Of a DNA stretch of 64,000 nucleotides, positions 15,372 through 23,952 are shown piece after piece. The stretch's first letter is position 1. Each line of letters starts with the position of its first letter. The translations under genes were made by a program, and so were the position numbers. A model generated the notes under the pieces. That model did no database searches, was not told the origin of the DNA, and worked only from the letters and a program-made list of their open reading frames with translations. Origin of the DNA: Actinoplanes xinjiangensis (GTDB lineage: Bacteria; Actinomycetota; Actinomycetes; Mycobacteriales; Micromonosporaceae); NCBI RefSeq assembly GCF_003148685.1, contig NZ_QGGR01000026.1, positions 1 through 64,000 of the forward strand, written 5' to 3'.

Positions 15372-16266
15372 GCAGAGCCGCCGTCTGCATCCAAGCCGCC
15401 ACCAGGATCGCCAGGACGATGACCGCACCACCGATCAGCTGCTTCACCGACCGGTGCGGCAGTGTCGGGTAGACCAGCGCGGCGGTGATCAGGCCACCGG
15501 TGGCGAGACCGCCGAGGTGACCGGCGATCGAGATCTGCGGCACGGTGAACGTGAAGATCAGATTCATGATCAGCGTCGACATCATCGGGCCGGAGTCCCG
15601 CACCAGCCGCCGGTTCACCACGATGACGGCGACGATCAGGCCGAACGTGGCCGTGGAGGCGCCGGCGGACATCCGGTTGGCCGGCTGGAAGACGTAGGCC
15701 GCCACGTTGCCGCCGAGACCGGCGATCAGGTAGAGCGCGGCGAACCGGAGCGGGCCGAGCTGAACCTCGAGATAACGGCCGACCTGGGCGACCAGCATCA
15801 TGTTGAGCAGCAGGTGCACCACGCCGTAGTGCAGGAACATCGCCGTGACCAACCGGTACCACTCGCCGGAGGCGACGCCGTGCACGGCCTCGCCATACCA
15901 CGCGTAGCCGAGCACCGCACCCCACTCGGTCAGTGGGGTGCCGCTGCCGAACAGACTCCAGGCGCCACTACCGACGATGGCGCGCGGGCCGCCGAGGATC
16001 GCCGACGCGATCATCACCAGTGAATTGATCACGATGATCGTGGTGGTGACGTAGCCGAGCTGACCGGCGCGGCTGCCGCCGAAGGCGGTGCGCGCCGGCC
16101 GCTGGCTGCGGCGTCCCTCCTTGACGCAGTCGGGGCAGTGATGACCCACGACCGCGTCGTTCATGCAGCTGGTGCAGATCGGACGCTCACACCGGCTGCA
16201 TGAGAGCAGGGTCTCCCGCGACGGATGGCGGTAGCACACCGGTGCCGTCGATGGAGCCTCACTCAT
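15364..16266 (-). CDS. Rhomboid intramembrane serine protease with N-terminal zinc ribbon
   Basis: This 300-residue protein begins with a B-box-like zinc-binding segment (Cys/His at about residues 11-47: C-x2-H, C-x2-C, C-x2-C, H-x-C-x2-C). Six or seven membrane helices follow. The catalytic dyad is visible: Ser204 in GASTATFG and His250 in AGHLGGLATG. The oxyanion-loop HLLLN (151-155) is also present. Rhomboids cut transmembrane substrates in the plane of the bilayer. The zinc finger fusion is typical of actinobacterial members. It is convergent with the PH-domain gene and lies just downstream of the cyclophilin gene on the same strand. Confidence 0.92.
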   Translation of the reverse strand: MSEAPSTAPVCYRHPSRETLLSCSRCERPICTSCMNDAVVGHHCPDCVKEGRRSQRPARTAFGGSRAGQLGYVTTTIIVINSLVMIASAILGGPRAIVGSGAWSLFGSGTPLTEWGAVLGYAWYGEAVHGVASGEWYRLVTAMFLHYGVVHLLLNMMLVAQVGRYLEVQLGPLRFAALYLIAGLGGNVAAYVFQPANRMSAGASTATFGLIVAVIVVNRRLVRDSGPMMSTLIMNLIFTFTVPQISIAGHLGGLATGGLITAALVYPTLPHRSVKQLIGGAVIVLAILVAAWMQTAALLN

Positions 16267-16288
16267 GGCACCAAAGGTACCTTGAGAC

Positions 16289-16813
16289 TCAGGACCGCTC
16301 GATCACCACTCGCTCGATGACGACGTCCTCGCGCGGCCGGTCGCCCGGGCCGGTCGGCGTGTTCGCGATCGAGTCGACGACCTTCGCCGACTGCTCGTCC
16401 GCGACCTGGCCGAAGATGGTGTGCCGACGGTTCAGGTGCGGGGTCGGCGCGACCGTGATGAAGAACTGCGACCCGTTGGTGCCCGGCCCCGCGTTCGCCA
16501 TGGCGAGCAGGTACGGACGGTCGAAGTGCAGCTCCGGGTGGAACTCGTCGCTGAACTGGTAACCCGGGCCGCCACGACCGGTGCCGGTCGGGTCGCCCAG
16601 CTGGATCATGAAGCCGGGGATGACCCGGTGCGAGATGGTGCCGTCGTAGTACGGCCCGCTACCCGGCTGGTTGGTCCGGGGGTCCTTGTACTCCTTGGTG
16701 CCCTCGGCCAGCTCCACGAAGTTCCGGACCGTCGCCGGGGCGTGGTCCTGGAAGAGCTGGAGGCGGATGACGCCGTGATTGGTGTGCAGGGTGGCGTAAA
16801 GGGTCTCGGCCAC
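16289..16813 (-). CDS. Cyclophilin-type peptidyl-prolyl cis-trans isomerase
   Basis: The 174-residue product is a single cyclophilin domain with FHRVIPGFMIQ-type core (SHRVIPGFMIQLGDPTG), NGSQFFIT and the FGQV loop, covering the Arg, Phe, Gln and Phe active-site positions. It accelerates proline isomerisation in the cytosol. I start at the GTG at 16813 (MAETLYATLHTNHG), preceded by GGGAG; an in-frame ATG at 16828 adds five residues. Two genes of the same strand, this and the rhomboid, are separated by only 22 nt and may be co-transcribed. Confidence 0.93.
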   Translation of the reverse strand: MAETLYATLHTNHGVIRLQLFQDHAPATVRNFVELAEGTKEYKDPRTNQPGSGPYYDGTISHRVIPGFMIQLGDPTGTGRGGPGYQFSDEFHPELHFDRPYLLAMANAGPGTNGSQFFITVAPTPHLNRRHTIFGQVADEQSAKVVDSIANTPTGPGDRPREDVVIERVVIERS

Positions 16814-16941
16814 GGGTACTCCCGTCATCGTGATGGGCTGTTCTCGTGCAATTCGGATCCTGCCCCATGTCGGGGATCCGGCCGCGCGGGGGTACCCGAG
16901 AAGGCAACATGGCTGGAAGAAACCACAGGAGGTGGGCACTG

Positions 16942-17517
16942 GTGTTCGCAACGATTCGCCGACGGAGCCGGAAAGCGCAGATGCGCAACGAGCTCGGGCA
17001 GAGCGTCGACCACTTCAAGCGCGCGGCCTCGATCGCGGCTAACGAGACCAGCGCGACCGTCGCACCCAGGATCAACGCCGCCAGGGAGCGGGTCCAGCCG
17101 GCCGCCAGTGCCGCACGGGACGCCGCCTCGCAGAGCTGGGACAGCGCGCTCGCCGCGCTGAACGCCGCGTCGGAGAACGTCCGGCAGGCCGGTAAGACCA
17201 CCCGTAAGGCGACCCGCAAGGAGCTGAAGTCCGAGGCCAAGCAGGCTCGCAAGCTTCAGAAGAAGGCGGAGAAGGCGGTTGGGCGCAAGCAGAAGAGCCG
17301 CACCGGCCGGCTCGCCGGCTGGGCGCTGCTCGGTACCGCTGTCGGGATCGGCGCCGCGTACGTCGCGCGTCGCCGTCGCGAGGCGCAGTGGGACGAGTAC
17401 GAGCCCGCGTCGTCCCGCACCGGCGCCGACGACGCCGCGTTCGAGCCGATGGAGCCGACCGCATACACCACCGCGAACGGCACCGTCACCGAGCAGAGCA
17501 AGCAGGAACCCCGGTAG
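16942..17517 (+). CDS. Membrane-anchored coiled-coil/apolipoprotein-like protein
   Basis: The 191-residue protein is an Ala/Lys/Arg-rich amphipathic helix of about 100 residues, then a single transmembrane helix (LAGWALLGTAVGIGAAYVA, about 128-146) and an acidic C-terminal tail. The layout resembles DUF5324-type actinobacterial proteins, but that name is only a guess from architecture. The GTG at 16942 follows a near-ideal AGGAGG with 9-nt spacing, so I prefer it over the ATG at 16909. It is divergent from the cyclophilin gene and convergent with eccB. Confidence 0.75.
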   Translation: MFATIRRRSRKAQMRNELGQSVDHFKRAASIAANETSATVAPRINAARERVQPAASAARDAASQSWDSALAALNAASENVRQAGKTTRKATRKELKSEAKQARKLQKKAEKAVGRKQKSRTGRLAGWALLGTAVGIGAAYVARRRREAQWDEYEPASSRTGADDAAFEPMEPTAYTTANGTVTEQSKQEPR

Positions 17518-17522
17518 AACCG

Positions 17523-18839
17523 CTACCGTCGGCCGGCCCGGACCGGATCCAGGGCCGGACCGGCCGGCAGGTAGGCGACCAGCTGCGCCGGGATCCGGGT
17601 GGGACGCACACTGCCGTACCCGAACCGGCTCAGCAGGTCACGGCTCGCCAGCGGGTAGTACAGCCCCGCGTCGGTGATCAGGCTCACCGTGCCACTGCCT
17701 TCCGCCGCGTCCGGTGAGGCCGTCGCCTCCACCAGGGCGCCTTTGCCGCGGGCCACGTGCACCAGGTCGACCCGCGACTTGGCGGACGGGGCCGTTCCCG
17801 CCGGGATCGTGGCGTTCACCTTGACCGTGGCGCCCGGCAGGGTCAGGCAGGCACTCGCCGGGGCCTCGGTGACCGCCGGAACAGTGACGGGCAGACCGTC
17901 GGCCGCGGCGATCAGCTGGGTGTCCGACGGGGGCAGTTTGACGAACACCTCGGCGTCCACCGTGATCGGTGTCGTGGCCAGCAGTTTCGCCTGCATCTCG
18001 GTGAGCGCGGCGATGCCGTCCGCCAGCACGACGGCGAACGTCCGGCCATCGCCGGTCAGCACCTGTCCGACCTTGCGGCCGGCGATCACCGAGTTCTTCC
18101 GCCCGCCCGGGATCACCGGCGCGGTCAGGTCGGGACCGGCCGGGACGGCGTCGACCCAGGCGGTCGAGACGAGCCAGGGTCGCGTGCCGTACCACCCGAG
18201 GGCACGCTGGACGGCATCGACACGTGCGGCGGGCAGCAGGTGCCGCCGGCCGGCATGGATCAGATGGGTACGCCCGGACGCGTCCCGCACCAGCAGGCCA
18301 CCGGCCGGCTCGCTGCCACCGGACGGAGCGGACCCGACGAGCAGGGTGCTGCGCGGCCGTCCCGCGACCGTGTCGGTGCACACCGACCAGGCGCCGCCGA
18401 GCAGGCTGCCGGCGGCCGGCAACGTGTCCGGGGCGTCCGGGATACCGAGCGGGGCGCCGAGCGGGAGCTTGGCCAGTTTCGCGGCCGGTACGGCCTTCAT
18501 CTTCGGCGTGTCACTCTCGGTCAGCAGCAGCCCGGACGTGTAGTTCAGCACCGGATGCAGCTTGCCGTCGGACTTCAGATAGACGTACCGCGCGCCGCTG
18601 TTCTTCTCCACCAGCACCGACCCGGTGTCGTTCGCCTCGGCCATGCTGTGCCCGGTGAAGAGCCCGTAGACCGCGAAGCCGCCGACGATGAGAGCGGCGA
18701 CCAGTAGGCCGACGAGTGCCGTGACGCCGGCCCGGCGCAGCGGTGACCGGTGTGGATCCGGGTCGTGCGAGACCAGCGCCGCGACCACACGCTGCACCGA
18801 GTACTGATACGAGTGCAGCTCATCCTGACGCGACGGCAC
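17523..18839 (-). CDS. eccB: Type VII secretion protein EccB
   Basis: The 438-residue product starts with the EccB N-terminus (MPSRQDELHSYQYSVQRVVAAL), has a single membrane span (about residues 41-63), then a large extracytoplasmic domain with the repeated YLKSDGKLHPVLNYTSGLLL pattern and a proline/glycine-rich C-terminus ending in PAGPALDPVRAGR. EccB is one of the core membrane components of ESX/type VII secretion machines. No eccC, eccD, mycP or WXG100 gene is present in this window, so it is detached from any secretion locus here. Confidence 0.92.
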   Translation of the reverse strand: MPSRQDELHSYQYSVQRVVAALVSHDPDPHRSPLRRAGVTALVGLLVAALIVGGFAVYGLFTGHSMAEANDTGSVLVEKNSGARYVYLKSDGKLHPVLNYTSGLLLTESDTPKMKAVPAAKLAKLPLGAPLGIPDAPDTLPAAGSLLGGAWSVCTDTVAGRPRSTLLVGSAPSGGSEPAGGLLVRDASGRTHLIHAGRRHLLPAARVDAVQRALGWYGTRPWLVSTAWVDAVPAGPDLTAPVIPGGRKNSVIAGRKVGQVLTGDGRTFAVVLADGIAALTEMQAKLLATTPITVDAEVFVKLPPSDTQLIAAADGLPVTVPAVTEAPASACLTLPGATVKVNATIPAGTAPSAKSRVDLVHVARGKGALVEATASPDAAEGSGTVSLITDAGLYYPLASRDLLSRFGYGSVRPTRIPAQLVAYLPAGPALDPVRAGRR

Positions 18840-18888
18840 CCCGACACTCTAGAGGTCGATCTCGATCCCGTGGGGGGGTCACCAGGGG

Positions 18889-20004
18889 TCACAACCATCC
18901 GTTGCGGCGTAGCGCGCGGTAGAGAGCGACCGTGACCAGCGACAACAACGCGATCAGGGCGGGGTAGCCGTACTTCCAGCCGGTTTCCGGCATGTAGTCG
19001 AAGTTCATCCCGTAGACCCCGGCGAAAGCGGTCCAGACCGTCGCGATGGCCGCCCAGGACGCGATCTTGCGCATGTCGTTGTTCTGGTCGACGGTCACCT
19101 GTGCCAGCCGCGCCTGGAGGATCGAGTTGAGCAGGTCGTCGTAGGAGGAGACCTGCTCGACCGTACGGGTCAGGTGGTCCTGCACGTCGCGGAAGTAGCG
19201 CCGGATCTCCTTGGGCACCACACCCTGACTGGACGTGATCGACGCGAGCGGACGCTGGAGCGGGACGACCGCCCGACGGAACTCCACGAGCTCTCGTTTG
19301 AGCTGGTAAACCTGCTGTATCGGGGCGATGCGGTCGCGGGAGAACACACCCTCCTCGATGATGTCGAGGTCGGCCTCGAAGTCGTCGGCCACCTCGAGAT
19401 AGTGGTCGACCACCCGGTCGGTCACCGCGTAGGCCACCGCCCACGGGCCCTGCTGCAACAGCGCCGCCCGCTGCTTCTCCAGGTCGGCGCGGACCGGGGA
19501 CATCTCGGAGGCGTCGCCGTGCCGGACGGTGATGACGAACCGCTCACCGATGAAGATCATCATCTGGCCGGTCTCGACCACCTGGGAGCTCTCGGTCAGC
19601 TCCTGGTGCGGCACGTACCGGGCGGTGCGCAGCACCAGGAAGTGCACGTCGTTGAACTGCTCCAGCTTCGGCCGCTGCTCGGCCTTGACCGCGTCCTCCA
19701 CGGCCAGCTCGTGCAGGCCGTAGACCTGGGCGATGGCTGCCATCTCCGGCTCCTCCGGCTGGTGCAGACCCAGCCACACGAAAGCGCCGTCCCGGCTGCA
19801 CGCCTCGGCGAGCGCCTGGTCCGGGCTGAAGTCACCGGGCAGGCGGTGGCCGTCGACGTAGACGCCACAGTCCACCACGGAGCTGGTGCCGGCGGCGTCG
19901 AAACCCGGCCGGCCCGGGTTGTCACCGTTGTTGAGCAGACCCCGCATCCGCTCGGCCCACACCTTGCCGAGGGGCCGGCCCCGGGTCCATGAACGTTCCG
20001 TCAT
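18889..20004 (-). CDS. corA: CorA-family magnesium/cobalt transporter
   Basis: The 371-residue product has a long cytosolic N-terminal domain (residues 1-300, with FVWLGLHQPE, DAVKAEQRPKLEQF) and two C-terminal membrane helices. The signature YGMNF ends the first helix, the selectivity motif of CorA pentamers that pass Mg2+ or Co2+. The ATG at 20004 is preceded by GGGGGAGG. It is divergent with nothing nearby; eccB follows on the same strand after 49 nt. I see no space for an M-box riboswitch: the upstream gap is only 79 bp. Confidence 0.94.
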   Translation of the reverse strand: MTERSWTRGRPLGKVWAERMRGLLNNGDNPGRPGFDAAGTSSVVDCGVYVDGHRLPGDFSPDQALAEACSRDGAFVWLGLHQPEEPEMAAIAQVYGLHELAVEDAVKAEQRPKLEQFNDVHFLVLRTARYVPHQELTESSQVVETGQMMIFIGERFVITVRHGDASEMSPVRADLEKQRAALLQQGPWAVAYAVTDRVVDHYLEVADDFEADLDIIEEGVFSRDRIAPIQQVYQLKRELVEFRRAVVPLQRPLASITSSQGVVPKEIRRYFRDVQDHLTRTVEQVSSYDDLLNSILQARLAQVTVDQNNDMRKIASWAAIATVWTAFAGVYGMNFDYMPETGWKYGYPALIALLSLVTVALYRALRRNGWL

Positions 20005-20083
20005 GCGCAGCCTCCCCCGGGACGACAAACCAGCCGAGGGTACCCGCGCCGGGCGAACATCAGTCCACCCGGCGCGGCGCACC

Positions 20084-21178
20084 TCAGCCCCGTACCTCCT
20101 CGATCGCCTCGGCGAGCCGCCGCACACCCTCGTCGATCTGGTCGACGGTGACCGCGGAGTAGGCGAGGCGCAGCGAGCTGTGGCCGCCCTCCAGCAGGAA
20201 GTCGCTGCCCTTGACGACCGCGACCCCCTTCTTCATCGCGGCCGGGAACAGCTTGTCCACATCGACGTCGGAGGGCAGGTCCACCCAGAGGAAGTAACCA
20301 CCGTCCGGCTCGGTGAAGGTGGCGCCGGGGATGTGCTTGCGGATCGACTCGGCCAGCACCCGGGCGCGTTCGCCCAGCGCGGCGCTGACCGTCCGCACCG
20401 ACTTCTCGATGTCGCCGGACACACAGAACTGGTGCACGATCGCCTCGGACACCATGCCCGGGGAGATGTAGAGGTTGGTCGCCTTCTTCGCGATCGCGTC
20501 GATCAGCGCGGCCGGGCCGACCAGGTAACCGACGCGGACGCCGGGGCAGACCGTCTTGGTGAAGCTGGAGGCGTGCACGACCAGGTTCTCGGTGTCCAGC
20601 GACAGCATCGAGGGCAGCGGCTCGCCACGGAACCGGATGTCCACATACGGGTCGTCCTCGAAGATGAGGAACTCGTACTGCTCGGCCAGGGCCAGCAGTG
20701 CGCGCCGCTTCTCGTCGGAGAGCGTCACACCGGCCGGGTTCTGGTAGTTCGGGATGATGTGCGCCAGCTTCGGCCGCACCCCGGACTCGAGCAGCGCACG
20801 CAGCTCGTCGGTGTCGATCCCGTCCGGCTGAACGGTGACCTGGTGCACCTTGGCACCCAGGTTCTGGAGGTTGAGCAGCGTCCGGTCGTAGGTCGGGCGC
20901 TCCACGACCACGTCGTCGCCCGGCTTGACCAGGTGCCCGAAGAGGAAGGCGTCCGCCTGGAGCGAGCCGTTCGTCACGATGACCTGGTCGGGGGAGACGT
21001 TGTGCTTGTCGGCGATCCACTTCCGCAGCGGGAGGTAGCCGACGGAGGTGCCGTACGCGGTGACCCCGGCGGGATCGGCGTCGAAGGCGCGCGCGGCGGC
21101 GGCCTTGAGGCCCTCCACGTCGACGATGTCCAGCGACGGAGCGCCACGGGCAAAGGAGATCAGCTGCTCAGCGGTCAT
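20084..21178 (-). CDS. PLP-dependent aminotransferase (class I/II, aminoadipate-like)
   Basis: The 364-residue product is a fold-type I aminotransferase. It shows GTSVGYLPLRKWI, TNGSLQADAFLFG, PNYQNPAGVTLS, the FEDDPYVDIRF strand and the PLP-lysine segment HASSFTKTVCPGVRVGY, with the C-terminal Arg in SSLRLAYS. It belongs to the group containing 2-aminoadipate transaminase and MocR effector domains, but has no HTH. On the minus strand TATAGA (complement at 21201-21206) is a good -10 box; this fits the ATG at 21178 rather than the longer ATG at 21250, despite GAGG before the latter. Substrate unknown. Confidence 0.88.
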   Translation of the reverse strand: MTAEQLISFARGAPSLDIVDVEGLKAAAARAFDADPAGVTAYGTSVGYLPLRKWIADKHNVSPDQVIVTNGSLQADAFLFGHLVKPGDDVVVERPTYDRTLLNLQNLGAKVHQVTVQPDGIDTDELRALLESGVRPKLAHIIPNYQNPAGVTLSDEKRRALLALAEQYEFLIFEDDPYVDIRFRGEPLPSMLSLDTENLVVHASSFTKTVCPGVRVGYLVGPAALIDAIAKKATNLYISPGMVSEAIVHQFCVSGDIEKSVRTVSAALGERARVLAESIRKHIPGATFTEPDGGYFLWVDLPSDVDVDKLFPAAMKKGVAVVKGSDFLLEGGHSSLRLAYSAVTVDQIDEGVRRLAEAIEEVRG

Positions 21179-21300
21179 ACCCGACAGCTTAGAAGCCGGG
21201 TCTATACCATTTTCCGTGTGCCCCTCGCGAGTCCTACGGATGGGACACATGCCGTTATCCTCGCTGGGCACCCCTCATCGCATTGGAAGGAACCACCCCC

Positions 21301-22032
21301 ATGATCGGATTGGTACTCGCCGCCGGCGCCGGCCGCAGGCTGCGCCCGTACACGGACACGCTTCCGAAGGCGCTGGTCCCCGTGGACGGGGAGACCACGA
21401 TCATGGACATCTCGCTCCGTAACCTCGCGGCCGCCGGCCTGTCCGAGGTCACCATCGTCGTCGGCTACTGCGCCGGCGCGGTGGAGGAGCGCGTCGAGGG
21501 TTTCGAGCAGAAGTACGGCGTGAAGATCTCCCTGGTTCACAACGACAAGGCCGAGGAGTGGAACAACGCCTACTCCCTGTGGCTCGCCCGGGACCACTTC
21601 GCCCAGGGCGCGCTGATGGTGAACGGCGACACCGTCCACCCGGTCGGCGTGGAGCACACCCTGCTGGCCAAGCGCGGCCCGAGCATCCTCCTCGCTGTCG
21701 ACACTGTGAAGAAGCTGGCTGACGAGGAGATGAAGACCGTCTTCAATGCGGATGGCCAGCTCACCAAAATCACGAAGCTGATGGAGCCGTCCGAGGCGTA
21801 CGGCGAGTACATCGGCGCCAACATCATCGAGGCGTCCGCGGCCGGCAAGCTGGCCGACGCGCTCAAGGCGACCTTCGAGAAGGACCCGAACCAGTTCTAC
21901 GAGGACGGCTTCCAGCTCTACGCCGACCGCGGCAACGAGGTGCGGGCCGCGGAGATCGGCGAGGTCTCCTGGGTCGAGGTCGACAACCACGAGGACCTGG
22001 CGAAGGCGCGGGACATCGCATGCCGCTACTAG
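21301..22032 (+). CDS. Nucleotidyltransferase (probable CTP:alcohol-phosphate cytidylyltransferase)
   Basis: The 243-residue product has the NTP-transferase signature near its N-terminus (VLAAGAGRRLRPYTDTLPKAL), VNGDTV as the metal-binding aspartate loop, and EVDNHEDL near the C-terminus. It resembles phosphocholine cytidylyltransferase-type enzymes. GGAAGGAA precedes the ATG at 21301. The next gene starts inside it (13-nt overlap), then a CDP-alcohol phosphatidyltransferase follows with another overlap, so the likely product is a CDP-activated polyol phosphate. The partner dehydrogenase suggests glycerol 1-phosphate as substrate. That specificity is inference. Confidence 0.85.
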   Translation: MIGLVLAAGAGRRLRPYTDTLPKALVPVDGETTIMDISLRNLAAAGLSEVTIVVGYCAGAVEERVEGFEQKYGVKISLVHNDKAEEWNNAYSLWLARDHFAQGALMVNGDTVHPVGVEHTLLAKRGPSILLAVDTVKKLADEEMKTVFNADGQLTKITKLMEPSEAYGEYIGANIIEASAAGKLADALKATFEKDPNQFYEDGFQLYADRGNEVRAAEIGEVSWVEVDNHEDLAKARDIACRY

Positions 22033-23081
22033 CCCGTAGCGTCCAGACCCCGCTGCACATCGAGGTGCGGCGGGGCGCGGTCGCCGACCTCGGCAAGATC
22101 CTTCAGGACGGGCGCATCTCGTCCGGCGGGGACGTCGCCGTGGTGGTCGGGCCGGGCCTCGGTGAGAGGGTCGTCGACCTGCTCCGCCCGTCGCTGAACT
22201 CGGCGGAGATCTACGTCACCGGCGGCGGCACCCTGGACGCCGCCCTGGAGCTGTCCAACAAGCTGCGCTCCGGCCACTTCGACGCGGTCGTCGGCATCGG
22301 CGGCGGCAAGACCGTCGACACCGCGAAATACGCCGCGAGCCGCTGGGGCCTGCCGATGGTCTCGGTCGCGACGAGCCTCGCCAACGACGGCATCGCCTCC
22401 CCGGTGGCCAGCCTGGTCAACGACGGCATCAAGGGGTCGTACGGGGTGCACATCCCGTTCGGTGTGATCGTCGACCTGGACTTCGTCGAGCACGGCCCCG
22501 AGTTGGTCAACCGGGCCGGCATCGGTGACGTGATCAGCAACATCAGCGCCCTCGCCGACTGGGAGCTGGCCCGCCAGGTCCGCGGCGAACCGGTCGACGG
22601 CCTGGCCGCCTCCCTGGCCCGGATGGGCGCCGAGGCGATCCTGACCATGCCCGGCGACATGTCCGACGACGCGTTCGTCACCGTGCTCGCCGAGGCCCTG
22701 ATCTCCAGCGGCCTGGCGATGGCGGTGTGCGGCAGCAGCCGGCCGTCCAGCGGCGGCTGCCACGAGATCATGCACGCCGTCGACTCGCTCTTCCCGGACA
22801 CCGCGTCGCACGGCGAGCTGGCCGGTATGGGCGCGCTGTTCTGCACGTTCCTGCGCGGTGACGAGCGCCGGCTCAAGCAGATGTCGGACTGTCTGGCCCG
22901 GCACCAGCTCCCCCGTACGCCGTCCGACGTCGGCCTCGACGCCGACCAGTTCGTGCAGGTCATCGAGTTCGCGCCGCGTACCCGCCCGGACCGCTACACC
23001 ATCCTGGAACACCTCGCCATGACGCCGGAGCAGACCCGGCAGAAGCTGGCCGAATACAACGATGTCATCGCGACCCTCTGA
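22020..23081 (+). CDS. sn-Glycerol-1-phosphate dehydrogenase-like (iron-containing alcohol dehydrogenase family)
   Basis: The 353-residue product belongs to the G1P dehydrogenase/AraM/EgsA branch of iron-containing alcohol dehydrogenases. It has the nucleotide-binding GIGGGKTVDTAKYAA, the VATSLANDGIASPVAS loop and the metal ligands: Asp in GIGDVISN, His in SSGGCHEIMHAVD, His in ASHGELAGMGA. Archaea and Bacillus AraM use this fold to reduce dihydroxyacetone phosphate to glycerol 1-phosphate. It overlaps the nucleotidyltransferase by 13 nt and the phosphatidyltransferase by 20 nt, so the three are translationally coupled. Enantiomer specificity is not proven by sequence. Confidence 0.85.
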   Translation: MPLLARSVQTPLHIEVRRGAVADLGKILQDGRISSGGDVAVVVGPGLGERVVDLLRPSLNSAEIYVTGGGTLDAALELSNKLRSGHFDAVVGIGGGKTVDTAKYAASRWGLPMVSVATSLANDGIASPVASLVNDGIKGSYGVHIPFGVIVDLDFVEHGPELVNRAGIGDVISNISALADWELARQVRGEPVDGLAASLARMGAEAILTMPGDMSDDAFVTVLAEALISSGLAMAVCGSSRPSSGGCHEIMHAVDSLFPDTASHGELAGMGALFCTFLRGDERRLKQMSDCLARHQLPRTPSDVGLDADQFVQVIEFAPRTRPDRYTILEHLAMTPEQTRQKLAEYNDVIATL

Positions 23082-23943
23082 CCACGGCAACGGCCGCCCT
23101 CTCACCGAGGGCGGCCGCCCGCCCGCCGCGCGCTCCGGCGTCAATCCCACCCGGATCGACAACCCCGGCGCGGCGCCCGCGTCCGGTCCGGCACCGTCGG
23201 CGGCCGCCGGGTCGTCCGGTCCTTCCGGCACACCCTTGAGGGGTACGCCCACAGCAGCCGACTACTACGCGGCCAACCGCGGTGGCGGCCTGTTCAGCGA
23301 GGGTGTCAGCCAGCGGATCGGCGCCCGGATCGCGGTCGCCGCACACAAGCGGCACCTGTCCCCGACCGTCCTGTCGATCCTCAACCTGGGCCTGGGCTGC
23401 CTGGTCTCGTTCATCGTGATCGCCACCGCCGGCCCGGTCGCCGACAGGACCCTGTGGGCCGCCCCGATCGGCCTGCTCGCTCTGGTCGGCTGGCAGCTCG
23501 CCTACGCCTTCGACTGCGCCGACGGCCAGCTGGCCCGGGTGACCGGCCAGTCCAGCCCCGCCGGTGGCCGCCTCGACGTGCTGTGCGACGTGGCGGTCCA
23601 GTGCTCTCTGGTCGCCGCCCTGGCCGCGACCGCGATAGCGCAGGAACCGGCCACTCCCGCCTGGCTGCTCGCCGCGTTCGCCGCCACCTGGATGGTCAAC
23701 CTGGTCACCTCGGTGATGCAGTCCGGAACCCAGGCCGCCAGCATGGTGAACAGCACGTCGTTCCCGGTCCGCGTCGCCAAGCTGGTCCGCGACTACGGTG
23801 CCGTGATCGCCCTGGCCGGCGTGGTCCTGACGATCGCGCCGCAGTGGGCGGTCTGGTTCGTCGCCCTGTTCACCCTGATCAACGGTGGTTTCCTGGCCGC
23901 ATCGATCGCCTTCGCCGGCCGAGCCGCCCTAAAGGGCTCCTGA
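23062..23943 (+). CDS. CDP-alcohol phosphatidyltransferase family protein
   Basis: The 293-residue protein has a Pro/Ala/Gly-rich N-terminus of about 65 residues and then six predicted membrane helices. The family signature D-x2-D-G-x2-A-R-x8-G-x3-D-x3-D is complete, beginning DCADGQLARVTG and ending with two Asp in GGRLDVLCD. The enzymes displace CMP from a CDP-alcohol with a second alcohol or phosphate acceptor. Its start lies 20 nt inside the dehydrogenase gene. Downstream is the tandem hairpin array. Taken with its partners, it should consume the CDP-activated product of the operon. Confidence 0.9.
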   Translation: MSSRPSDHGNGRPLTEGGRPPAARSGVNPTRIDNPGAAPASGPAPSAAAGSSGPSGTPLRGTPTAADYYAANRGGGLFSEGVSQRIGARIAVAAHKRHLSPTVLSILNLGLGCLVSFIVIATAGPVADRTLWAAPIGLLALVGWQLAYAFDCADGQLARVTGQSSPAGGRLDVLCDVAVQCSLVAALAATAIAQEPATPAWLLAAFAATWMVNLVTSVMQSGTQAASMVNSTSFPVRVAKLVRDYGAVIALAGVVLTIAPQWAVWFVALFTLINGGFLAASIAFAGRAALKGS

Positions 23944-23952
23944 CCCCGACCA

